From positions 1 through 8,893 of the forward strand of contig CALJLC010000351.1 in the NCBI GenBank assembly GCA_937982605.1: a stretch of 8,893 nt of DNA, given 5' to 3'. Under the pieces are notes generated by a model. That model saw nothing but the letters and a program-made list of their open reading frames with translations. It was not told the DNA's origin and made no database searches. Every line of letters starts with the position of its first letter. Position 1 is the stretch's first letter. Source of the stretch: an uncultured Gemmatimonadales bacterium (GTDB lineage: Bacteria > Gemmatimonadota > Gemmatimonadetes > Longimicrobiales > Gaopeijiaceae). The position numbers and the translations under genes were made by a program. Below, in pieces: positions 1-5,471 of this stretch.

Positions 1-1
1 G

Positions 2-613
2 GTCAGCGCGATCCTCGCGGCAGCCACGGCGAGCCTCACGCACATCGACTCGCGGATCGTGCCGTGGGCGCACTTCACCGGTGACCTGAACGGCAAGGCC
101 GTCGTCCTCGCGCTCGGCGGGCTCTTCCTGGTCTGGAAGGGGATCAAGGAGCTCCGCGTGAAGCTGAAGGGCGTCGAGGAGCACGTGAAGGAGGCGGCCC
201 GGTTCCGGGACGTCGTGGCGCTCATCGTGGGAATGAACCTGCTCTTCAGCGTCGACTCGATCCTGACCGTCGTCGGCATGACCGACGTCTTCGCCATCAT
301 GGTCGGCTCGGTCGTGATCTCGGTGGCGTTGATGCTGGCCTTCGCCGCCCCGATCTCGGCGTTCCTGTCGAAGAACCCCGAGTTCGAGATCCTCGGCCTC
401 TTCGTGCTGTTGCTCATCGGCTTCGTGCTGGTGCTCGAAGCCGGACACACGGCTCATATGGAGGTGAACGGGACGCCGTTCCCCTACATCCCCCAGTGGA
501 TCGTGATCTTCATGCTGCTCCTGATGTTCAGCGTGGACCTCTACCAGAACTGGTGGGAGCGCGCGCGCGGCCGCCCGGAGGCGCCGGTCACGCTACATCA
601 CCGCAAGGCGTAG
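2..613 (+). CDS. TerC-family integral membrane protein, 5' end outside window
   Basis: This is the C-terminal 203 residues of a TerC-family (tellurite-resistance/metal-homeostasis) inner-membrane protein. The frame is open to the window edge, so the true start lies upstream; the GTG at 59 is internal, because the 19 codons before it continue the same type of sequence. Family features seen are the LFLVWKGIKEL stretch after a membrane helix, the FSVDSILTVVGM helix (codons from 242), the AAPISAFLSKNPEFEILGLFVLLLIGFVLVLEAG region, and a last helix ending MFSVDLYQNWWERAR. At least four hydrophobic helices are visible. Members of this family are linked to tellurite resistance and to Mn2+ or Ca2+ export; the ion carried here cannot be told from sequence. 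The usual Asp before the FSxDS motif is Asn (codon 236-238). The gene ends 9 bp from the convergent gene at 623. The family call is secure; the function is not. Confidence 0.93.
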   Translation, partial: VSAILAAATASLTHIDSRIVPWAHFTGDLNGKAVVLALGGLFLVWKGIKELRVKLKGVEEHVKEAARFRDVVALIVGMNLLFSVDSILTVVGMTDVFAIMVGSVVISVALMLAFAAPISAFLSKNPEFEILGLFVLLLIGFVLVLEAGHTAHMEVNGTPFPYIPQWIVIFMLLLMFSVDLYQNWWERARGRPEAPVTLHHRKA

Positions 614-622
614 GACCCGCGC

Positions 623-1060
623 TCAGGCCCGAAGCGTCGAGCCCGACGGCGCGGCGCCGGGGGCACGCCCGGAGCACTTCACGACCTCGGCCGCCGCGGC
701 CATCATGCGGCGCTGGGCCGTGTGGAGGTTCCGCTCGATCTCCGAGGACGGAAGCCCCGAGACACGGGCTCGCTCGGCGTACGCTTCCACGCGCCGGACC
801 TCGTTGAGGAAGCCGACGACACGGGCGCGGAGGTCGAGGTTGCGTCGCTGGCGCGCCGCGCCGCTGGGCCGCCCCGGGATCTCTCCGATGGGTACGCTGG
901 TCATGGCGGAGTATCCGAGATGGGCAAGGAACGCCAGTCCGACCAGACGGGCGAGCGCCCAGTGAGACGCGAAGAGGAGGATCAGCGAGACGGCGAGGAC
1001 CTCGCCGGCGGCGATCCACGTGGGCCGGTCCCGAGTGGCCAGCCAGACCGTGATACGAAT
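623..1060 (-). CDS. Small membrane protein of unknown function, probable ATT start
   Basis: I do not recognise this family. The 145-residue product has a short basic N-terminus, then a hydrophobic region (about residues 16-55, probably two membrane helices, including EVLAVSLILLFASHWALARLVGLAFLAHLGY). A basic loop (64-80) and a cytosol-type charged helix (about 80-128) follow. Third-position G/C is strong from about 1055 down to the stop, which supports this frame over the overlapping one that starts with GTG at 1019. The frame stays open far upstream without an ATG. I chose ATT at 1060-1058 because a GGAGGG element sits 7 nt before it and third-position G/C falls off just upstream. A GTG at 1126-1124 is the alternative; it would give 167 residues but has no ribosome site. 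It lies 154 bp downstream of the propeller gene on the same strand and may be read with it. Confidence 0.6.
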   Translation of the reverse strand: MRITVWLATRDRPTWIAAGEVLAVSLILLFASHWALARLVGLAFLAHLGYSAMTSVPIGEIPGRPSGAARQRRNLDLRARVVGFLNEVRRVEAYAERARVSGLPSSEIERNLHTAQRRMMAAAAEVVKCSGRAPGAAPSGSTLRA

Positions 1061-1073
1061 CGTTCGTCCCTCC
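1058..1073 (-). promoter_or_regulatory. Ribosome binding site and ATT start codon
   Basis: Read on the minus strand, a purine run containing GGAGGG (1073-1068) is followed by 7 nt and then ATT (1060-1058), which opens the frame R-I-T-V-W-L-A-T-R-D. The spacing is ideal for an initiation site. The two other in-frame candidates upstream, TTG at 1114 and GTG at 1126, have no such element. ATT starts are rare; the best-known case is infC, where the weak codon allows autoregulation by IF3. The assignment here is inferred from spacing and codon bias only. Confidence 0.4.
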
Positions 1074-1178
1074 CCCCGAAGGAATGTCGAGTCGGTTCCC
1101 CGGGCGAGGTACAACGTTCGTGCCACGCCGAAAGCCGCGCGGTGCCTCGGCTTCGAGAGGAGGCGGTGCTCCCCGACC

Positions 1179-1212
1179 GGAACAAAGTTCCCGGGCCGAG
1201 ACCGATCCGGCC
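1179..1212 (-). terminator. Weak hairpins just past the propeller gene
   Basis: Directly after the stop of the gene at 1215 there are two small inverted repeats. One is GGCCG/CGGCC around a 9-nt loop (1194-1212); the other is GGAAC-TTT-GTTCC (1179-1191, minus strand). Neither has a T tract. They could weaken transcription into the downstream gene, but in DNA this GC-rich short repeats of this kind also arise by chance. Confidence 0.2.
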
Positions 1213-1214
1213 GA

Positions 1215-2339
1215 TCACCCCCCGGCGACGTACTTGGTGAACGCGCCGCCCGCCCACTCGAGCGAGTTCGGGCCCTCCGCGGCGTAGACGTTGCCGTCGG
1301 CGTCGACCGCCACGCCCTCGCCCGCGGTGCCCTGGTAGACACGCGACTCGCGCTCGAACGGCGGAATGAAGCCGACGATCCGGTCCTCGTCGACGTGGCC
1401 GATGCGGACGCCGTTGAGCCAGTTCGGATGGTTGCCCGGGCTCGACTCGGAGTCGATGGCGTACACCATGTCGTCCGCCGTGATGAAGAGCCCGCTGATG
1501 CGCCCGTACAGGTATCGGGACTCGAGGTAGTTGCCGTCCTGGTCGAAGATCTCGATGCGGTGGTTTCCGCGATCGGCCACCCACAGGCGCCCGCGGGAGT
1601 CGAAGGCCAGCGCGTGCGGGGTACGGAACTCTCCGTGCCGGACGCCGATCTGGCCCCACTCGGTCACGTACTCGCCCTCCGGCGTGAACTTGATGATGCG
1701 ACCCGTCGATCCCTCCGAAGGGTTCGCGTTCTGACCGTTGTGACCGTCGGCGACGTAGATGCTCCCGTCGGGCCCGGTGATCACGTCGTTCGGCTGGTTG
1801 AACTGCCCCGGGGCCGAGCCCGGCTGACCGGCGACCCCGAGCGTGAGCAGCACCTCGCCGTCGGGGCTGAACTTCCACACCTGGTGACCGCGCGTGCCGT
1901 CGTCGTTGCCCTGGAAGTCGGTCACCCAGACGTTCCCGTCGGGGTCGGCATGGATGCCGTGCGGGGTCACGAAGAGGTCCGCACCGAAGTTGGCCAGGAT
2001 CTCCCCCGTCTCGCGGTGGAACTTGAAGATCGGCGCCACCGGGTTGGTCTCGCACGTGACGGGCGCGCCCGCGCCGAAGCTGCCGGCTCCGCAGCGCTCG
2101 TACGCCCAGATGTGACCGTCCGTCGGGTCGATGTCGATCCCCGCGGTCGTGCCCCACGTCCGACCCTCAGGCAGCGTCCCCCAGTTGCGAACCACGGTGG
2201 GCGCCGGGTTGGGGAGCCCCTCGCCGGTGATCGGGTTGCCGTACGCCTCGGGCATCGGAGTGTCCGCCGCGGGGGCACAGGCGAACGAGGCGGGGAGGGC
2301 GGCCAGCGTGGCCACGAGGAAGAGCGGTCCGCGGTTCAT
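1215..2339 (-). CDS. Exported six-bladed beta-propeller (NHL) protein, amidating-lyase-like
   Basis: This 374-residue protein matches in layout the PAL domain of eukaryotic peptidylglycine alpha-amidating monooxygenase. That domain splits peptidyl-alpha-hydroxyglycine into amide and glyoxylate on a Zn/Ca-bound propeller. The N-terminus is an export signal (residues 1-21, hydrophobic 5-20) ending in SFAC, a loose lipobox, so it is secreted or a lipoprotein. NHL-type blades follow: TPHGIHADPDGNVWVTD (125-141), QPNDVITGPDGSIYVADG (182-199), TPHALAFDSRGRLWVADRGNHRIEIFD (240-266) and GEGVAVDADGNVYAAEG (340-356). H127 and H242 align with two PAL zinc histidines and R82 with its active-site arginine. 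The third zinc histidine is replaced by E341 and the active-site tyrosine by H200. Two cysteines (83, 96) could pair. The start is the ATG before the signal peptide, with AAGGGA upstream. The true substrate is unknown; lyase activity should not be assumed. Confidence 0.88.
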   Translation of the reverse strand: MNRGPLFLVATLAALPASFACAPAADTPMPEAYGNPITGEGLPNPAPTVVRNWGTLPEGRTWGTTAGIDIDPTDGHIWAYERCGAGSFGAGAPVTCETNPVAPIFKFHRETGEILANFGADLFVTPHGIHADPDGNVWVTDFQGNDDGTRGHQVWKFSPDGEVLLTLGVAGQPGSAPGQFNQPNDVITGPDGSIYVADGHNGQNANPSEGSTGRIIKFTPEGEYVTEWGQIGVRHGEFRTPHALAFDSRGRLWVADRGNHRIEIFDQDGNYLESRYLYGRISGLFITADDMVYAIDSESSPGNHPNWLNGVRIGHVDEDRIVGFIPPFERESRVYQGTAGEGVAVDADGNVYAAEGPNSLEWAGGAFTKYVAGG

Positions 2340-2478
2340 GTGGGGGTCCCTTCGCGTGGGGCATCGGTGGGTGGGGCGGAGAAGATGCGGGGGGAACCGG
2401 CCCGCGCGCCAACGCCCCCGGAGGTGGCGGGGCGGCCGGGGTGGCGGCGGCGCGCCGGGGCCTCCACCCTTCGCTGCC
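2340..2478. other. Divergent intergenic region, very G-rich on the plus strand
   Basis: This 139-bp gap lies between two genes read outward and must hold promoters for both, but no convincing -35/-10 pair is visible in either direction. The plus strand carries closely spaced G runs (2366-2379 and about 2419-2455), which could fold as a two-tier G-quadruplex. GCATC at 2361-2365 and GATGC at 2384-2388 form a 5-bp inverted repeat flanking the first run. Composition alone may explain all of this. Confidence 0.3.
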
Positions 2479-3825
2479 ATGACCGGACTCCAAACGTGTA
2501 TCCGCGCATTGCCGGGCGGCCTCGCCGCGGCCGCGCTCGCCGCCGGGCGGGCGACCGGCCCACACCGCTCCGTGTGCACGCGGGGCGCCGCCGCGCTCCT
2601 GACCGCGCTCCTCGCCGCCTGTGGCGGCGACGCGGTGCCGTCTGCCGACGCGGGAGAGGCGGGGCGACTCGTCATCGTGGGGGGTGCGCTCGCCGAAGAG
2701 AACGCGCCGGTATATCACGCCGTCCTCGGGGCGCTCGAAGGACCCGGGCCGCTGTGCGTCCTGCCGACGGCCTCGGGCGCTCCCGAGGAGTCGATGCGCA
2801 CCGCGGTCGAGCGCTTCGCGGCGTACGCCGAGGCGCGGGCCGAGGGCTCCGAGGCCCGCGCCGTGGTCGGCCTCTGGATCACCGCGGACAACGCGGACGC
2901 GGCGTCCGATCCCGGCATGGTCGGACGCCTCTCCGGGTGCGGCGGCTACTGGTTCGTGGGCGGCTCGCAGTCGAGGATCGTCCGCGCGTTCCGTCCGGGT
3001 GGGGGCATCACGCCCGCCTACGAGGCCCTGATGATGCGGTGGCGCGAGGGCGCGGTCGTGGCCGGGACGAGCGCGGGGGCCGCGATGATGAGCTCGGCCT
3101 CGATCGCCGGCGGCTCCTCGGGCGATGCGCTGGCGCACGGCGTGGCCCGCGACGCCGACGGTGACGGGGAGCCGGACGGGCCCGGCGTGTGGATCATGGA
3201 CGGGATGGGCTTCGTGCCCTGGGCCATCGTCGGTCAGCACCACCTGGCGCGGGGGCGCTGGGGGAGACTCGTGGCCGCGGCGATCGAGGAGCGCCGGCTA
3301 GCGCTCGGCATCGACGAGAACACCGCCCTCGTGGTGGACGGGGGAACGGCGCGGGTCATCGGAGCATCTTCCGTGCTCGTCGTCGACCCGTCCGCGGCGA
3401 CCCGAGGGACCGACCCGGTCACCGCGAGCGGCGTCCGACTCGAGCTTCTGGGCCCCGGCGACCGGCTGGACATCGTCTCGCGCGACGTGGTCCGGCCGAC
3501 CGAGGGGAGGGCCGCGCTCAGGCCCGACCCCGCCCCGGCGTCGGGTACCGCCGAGGCGGAGGGCCCCGACGGTCGCCCGTCTCCGGGCGCGATCCCGGCA
3601 GACCCCTTCGAGCGCTGGGCGTTTCTCCGCGTTCTGCACGGCTTCGCGGTGGGCGAGCTCGACGCGGTGACGCTCGACGGCGGCGCACGTCTCCTCGGCC
3701 TCCGTGCGGCACCCGACTTCCGGGCATACCTGCCCGAGGATGCCGCGGAGCTGCCCGAGCCGGGTCTCCCCGGAGGGCTCTCGGCCGGCCCGCTCCTCCT
3801 GGACGTCGTCGTGCCGGGGCGGTAG
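2479..3825 (+). CDS. Cyanophycinase-family (peptidase S51) lipoprotein
   Basis: This is a serine hydrolase of the cyanophycinase branch of family S51, which cuts beta-linked Asp-Arg from cyanophycin or acts on related isopeptides. Seen, numbered from ATG 2479: GTSAGA nucleophile elbow (S198), FVGGSQ (159-164, normally GGDQ), GQHHLARGRWGRL (252-264, candidate catalytic H254), and GIDENTALVV (277-286, candidate E280). These correspond to Ser132, His174 and Glu201 of Synechocystis CphB. LLTALLAAC ends in a clear lipobox (C48), so the enzyme is probably anchored outside the cytoplasm, unlike cytoplasmic CphB. A 47-residue signal would be long. An in-frame GTG at 2572 gives a normal 16-residue signal (MCTRG then hydrophobic) and may be the true start; neither start has a good ribosome site. 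A Pro/Ala-rich linker (about 348-377) precedes a C-terminal segment not found in CphB. No cyanophycin synthetase gene is in the window. Confidence 0.9.
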   Translation: MTGLQTCIRALPGGLAAAALAAGRATGPHRSVCTRGAAALLTALLAACGGDAVPSADAGEAGRLVIVGGALAEENAPVYHAVLGALEGPGPLCVLPTASGAPEESMRTAVERFAAYAEARAEGSEARAVVGLWITADNADAASDPGMVGRLSGCGGYWFVGGSQSRIVRAFRPGGGITPAYEALMMRWREGAVVAGTSAGAAMMSSASIAGGSSGDALAHGVARDADGDGEPDGPGVWIMDGMGFVPWAIVGQHHLARGRWGRLVAAAIEERRLALGIDENTALVVDGGTARVIGASSVLVVDPSAATRGTDPVTASGVRLELLGPGDRLDIVSRDVVRPTEGRAALRPDPAPASGTAEAEGPDGRPSPGAIPADPFERWAFLRVLHGFAVGELDAVTLDGGARLLGLRAAPDFRAYLPEDAAELPEPGLPGGLSAGPLLLDVVVPGR

Positions 3826-3843
3826 CTCGACCGCCCCGGCACG
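3810..3843. terminator. Perfect 14-bp hairpin between convergent genes
   Basis: CGTGCCGGGGCGGT (3810-3823) is followed by a 6-nt loop and its exact complement (3830-3843). The left arm encodes the last residues of the cyanophycinase-like protein, and its TAG stop straddles the arm and loop. No T tract follows on either side. The site lies between two genes that end toward each other (3825 + and 3875 -), so it probably works as a bidirectional terminator or transcript-end stabiliser. The arms are far longer than expected by chance. Confidence 0.7.
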
Positions 3844-3874
3844 CGGGTCGCTCACCTCCGGCCGACGGTGCGGC

Positions 3875-4849
3875 TCAGGCGGCGAGGTGCTCGAGGGCCG
3901 ACTTGCGGAGCGTGGCCCAGATGAAGTCGTGGACGTCCAGCAGGTCCCGGGGCTCGTGGCCGGCGTCGATGAGCCGCTTCTTCACCCCCATCGCCACCCG
4001 CCGGTAGTTCCGGTACGAGCCGACCTGCGGCTTGCGAGTGTATCGCGCCGCCGGCGCGATCGAGCCGGCCTGGCGTGCGAAGGCGGAGCGTCGGACGCTC
4101 ACGTGCTTCTCGGGGTGGACGATCGCCGGGAGCGCGGTCGCGGCGCGCCACGACGGCCGCCTGCCGAGCAGCTTCTCCATCGCCTGCAGGTGCGACCGGA
4201 ACCGCCGGCTGAAGTGCTCCTTGCCGTGCAGCAGGTCGGCTACGGAGGCTCCGTACCGCTTCTTCTCCTCGGGATCCAGGCGCCGGAGCTCCTTGACCCA
4301 GGAGATGGGCACGAGCGTCGTCCCGGCCAGAATCTCGATGACGACGTCGGCGAGCTCGGCTTCCCGGCCGCCGGCGACCGCGGCCTCGCATCGCTCCGCG
4401 GAAAGCTCCTCGGCGGCCTCGGCCACGACCGGGTCCCGATGGCGCTTCAGCGCGCTCTCGTCCGGCTCTCCGCGGTGCTCGGAGATCCACTCCGGATCCT
4501 GAAAGCCGCCGGGATAGAGGCGCAGGAAGAGCTCGACCTGGTCCTGGAAGGCGCAGACGGGCTCCTTGAGGGGTCGGCTGCCACTGCGATCGGCCGCCAG
4601 GACCGCCTCCGTGAGACTCGATCGGATGATGTCGCCGGACTCGTCGAACTCGTCGACCGGCTCGAGCAGGCGGAAGTAACCCTTCTTGATCTTCCGGAAG
4701 CGTCCGTCCTCGAACTGGTAGCCCCGGGTATGCCCACGGTCCCACGCCAGGATTCCGAGGCCCCACTCGGGGCGTCGGGTGTGGCGGTACAGCTCTCCAC
4801 CGGTCTCGGTGTCGATCGTCGCGGCGACATCGAACGTCGTCGAGTCCAT
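3875..4849 (-). CDS. Uncharacterised soluble protein, possible Tudor/SH3-like N-terminus
   Basis: This 324-residue protein has no signal peptide or membrane helix, and I cannot assign a function. Residues 19-65 (ELYRHTRRPEWGLGILAW, then GYQFEDGRFRKIKKGYFRLLEPV) look like a small beta module. The pattern of R-P-x-W-G-x-G followed by F-E-D-G recalls DUF3553- and CarD-type nucleic-acid-linked folds; this is my inference. The middle (about 75-235) is charged and helical. The C-terminus (240-324) contains HPEKHVSVRRSAFARQAG and LLDVHDFIWATL. The latter resembles an I-D-V-Q-S-F-I-W signature I associate with the C-termini of uncharacterised and restriction-like proteins; that link is from memory and tentative. 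The start is ATG 4849, with GAGG 9 nt upstream; ATG 4858 would add three residues but abuts that GAGG. The frame runs up to ATG 4990, but that lies inside the promoter. It is transcribed alone. Confidence 0.85.
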   Translation of the reverse strand: MDSTTFDVAATIDTETGGELYRHTRRPEWGLGILAWDRGHTRGYQFEDGRFRKIKKGYFRLLEPVDEFDESGDIIRSSLTEAVLAADRSGSRPLKEPVCAFQDQVELFLRLYPGGFQDPEWISEHRGEPDESALKRHRDPVVAEAAEELSAERCEAAVAGGREAELADVVIEILAGTTLVPISWVKELRRLDPEEKKRYGASVADLLHGKEHFSRRFRSHLQAMEKLLGRRPSWRAATALPAIVHPEKHVSVRRSAFARQAGSIAPAARYTRKPQVGSYRNYRRVAMGVKKRLIDAGHEPRDLLDVHDFIWATLRKSALEHLAA

Positions 4850-4862
4850 TGCAGCCATCCTC
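4847..4862 (-). promoter_or_regulatory. Ribosome binding site deciding the start at 4849
   Basis: On the minus strand GAGG (4862-4859) is directly followed by ATG (4858-4856), then six bases, then a second ATG (4849-4847). Only the second has usable spacing (9 nt) from the GAGG, so the protein most likely begins M-D-S-T-T-F. Confidence 0.5.
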
Positions 4863-4979
4863 GTGTCTGCCAGCCGTGCGGGGGCAGAGCGCCGCACCCG
4901 GATACGGCTGAGGGAACGCGTCAGGGGCGCCCGGCTCGGAGGCGCCACGAGCCCCGCAGGGCCGACGCAGAGAAGTCTA

Positions 4980-5008
4980 AGTATAAGCAATTTATGCGTT
5001 TATGTCCA
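4980..5008 (-). promoter_or_regulatory. Sigma70-type promoter for the gene at 4849
   Basis: On the minus strand TGGACA (5008-5003) is followed by exactly 17 bp and then TATACT (4985-4980). Each hexamer matches consensus at five of six positions. It sits in an AT-rich island (about 4974-5004) within GC-rich DNA. Transcription would start near 4973, giving a leader of about 124 nt before ATG 4849. I see no riboswitch fold in the leader. Confidence 0.65.
4991..5004. repeat. Tandem TTTATG repeat within the minus-strand promoter spacer
   Basis: TTTATG occurs at 4991-4996 and again at 4999-5004, an 8-bp period, overlapping the spacer and the edge of the -35 box of the minus-strand promoter. It may be a regulator site or simply chance in an AT-rich island. 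The adjacent GTATAA (4981-4986), within the -10 region, matches the outer arm of the padR operator. Confidence 0.3.
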
Positions 5009-5066
5009 CCGCCCCCCGCATCCGACCCTTCGAACGCCCCGGGCACGCCGTCCGATTCGCACCCGC

Positions 5067-5094
5067 TTGCGCCGTGAGTTATACATCGTATTAT
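5067..5094 (+). promoter_or_regulatory. Promoter of the padR-permease operon
   Basis: TTGCGC (5067-5072), 16 bp, then TATTAT (5089-5094) gives a start near 5101 and a 26-nt leader that includes the AGGAGG ribosome site at 5113-5118. A perfect TATAAT at 5104-5109 also exists, but starting from it would place the first base inside the ribosome site and no -35 box fits it. The -10 lies inside the operator described separately, so repressor binding would block polymerase. Confidence 0.5.
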
Positions 5095-5108
5095 TATACG
5101 TCGTATAA
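5079..5108. promoter_or_regulatory. Probable PadR operator: two tandem ATAC(A/G)TCGTAT boxes
   Basis: ATACATCGTAT (5081-5091) and ATACGTCGTAT (5096-5106) differ at one base and have centres 15 bp apart. The second is a perfect palindrome about its central T; the first has one mismatched pair. The whole 30-bp block is also a dyad about 5093/5094: TTATAC (5079) pairs with GTATAA (5103), and CGTAT (5087) with ATACG (5096), with 12 of 15 pairs matching. It covers the -10 box and lies 19 bp before padR. PadR proteins are dimers that bind inverted repeats of this size and commonly repress their own operon. Binding by this PadR is inferred. Confidence 0.75.
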
Positions 5109-5126
5109 TTCCAGGAGGCCCGGATC

Positions 5127-5471
5127 GTGCCCACGGAGAACCTGCTCGGAGCATTCGAAGAGCTCGTCCTGCTCGCGGTCGTGCACCTCGGCGAGGACGC
5201 CTACGGCATGCGGGTACGCCGGGAGGTCGAAGCGCGCACGGGTCGCGACGTCAACATCGGGGCCGTCTACTCGACGCTGAACCGCCTCGAAGCCAAGGAC
5301 TACGTGTCCTCCTCGGAGCTCCCCGGAGGCAACGGCCGCTCGGGCCGCCCCCGGCGGACGTTCCGGCTCCGACCGGCGGGCGCCGACGCGCTTCGCGAAG
5401 CCCGCCACGCCGCGCGGGCCATGTGGGAGGGCGTCGACCCCGACGCGCTCCCGGAGCACGGCGGTGCCTGA
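5127..5471 (+). CDS. PadR-family transcriptional regulator
   Basis: This is a 114-residue winged-helix repressor of the short PadR subfamily. The N-terminal DNA-binding domain is clear: an LGAFEELVLLAVVHLGEDAYGMRVRREVE helix pair (residues 7-35), NIGAVYSTLNRLEAKDYV recognition helix (43-60), then the wing with R-S-G-R-P-R-R-T-F-R-L (71-81) and T/RPAG-type continuation. The short C-terminal helix (about 86-102) is the dimer arm usual for this subfamily. The start is GTG 5127, with AGGAGG 8 nt upstream. It overlaps the permease gene by 8 bp and is preceded by a tandem palindromic operator, so it very likely regulates itself and the permease. PadR proteins often respond to small aromatic or antibiotic-like ligands, but the inducer here is unknown. 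PadR-permease pairs of this kind are common in Acidobacteriota and Gemmatimonadota. Confidence 0.95.
   Translation: MPTENLLGAFEELVLLAVVHLGEDAYGMRVRREVEARTGRDVNIGAVYSTLNRLEAKDYVSSSELPGGNGRSGRPRRTFRLRPAGADALREARHAARAMWEGVDPDALPEHGGA

Noticed and set aside
588..1019. Minus-strand frame starting at GTG 1019
   Set aside because: Its product is Arg/Pro-rich without membrane helices. The other minus frame has coherent hydrophobic helices and a better third-position bias.
2366..2455. G-quadruplex-forming regulatory element between the divergent genes
   Set aside because: The G runs are consistent with the local composition, and only two-tier folds are possible. It is noted in the feature list but not claimed as a finding.
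1020..3164. Long plus-strand open frame of 714 codons antisense to the propeller gene
   Set aside because: It is Arg/Val/Ala-rich without domains and mirrors a well-supported minus-strand gene. High GC suppresses stop codons in shadow frames.
4850..4990. Upstream extension of the uncharacterised gene to ATG 4990
   Set aside because: The -10 box at 4985-4980 lies inside it, so a transcript from that promoter could not include the ATG. Ribosome-site spacing favours ATG 4849.
3704..5077. Plus-strand open frame of 457 codons over the uncharacterised gene
   Set aside because: It crosses the perfect hairpin and the minus-strand promoter, has a low-complexity composition, and starts inside the cyanophycinase-like gene.
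5104..5109. Perfect TATAAT as the -10 box of padR
   Set aside because: Transcription would begin within the AGGAGG ribosome site and no -35 box fits upstream. It is better explained as the end of the operator.
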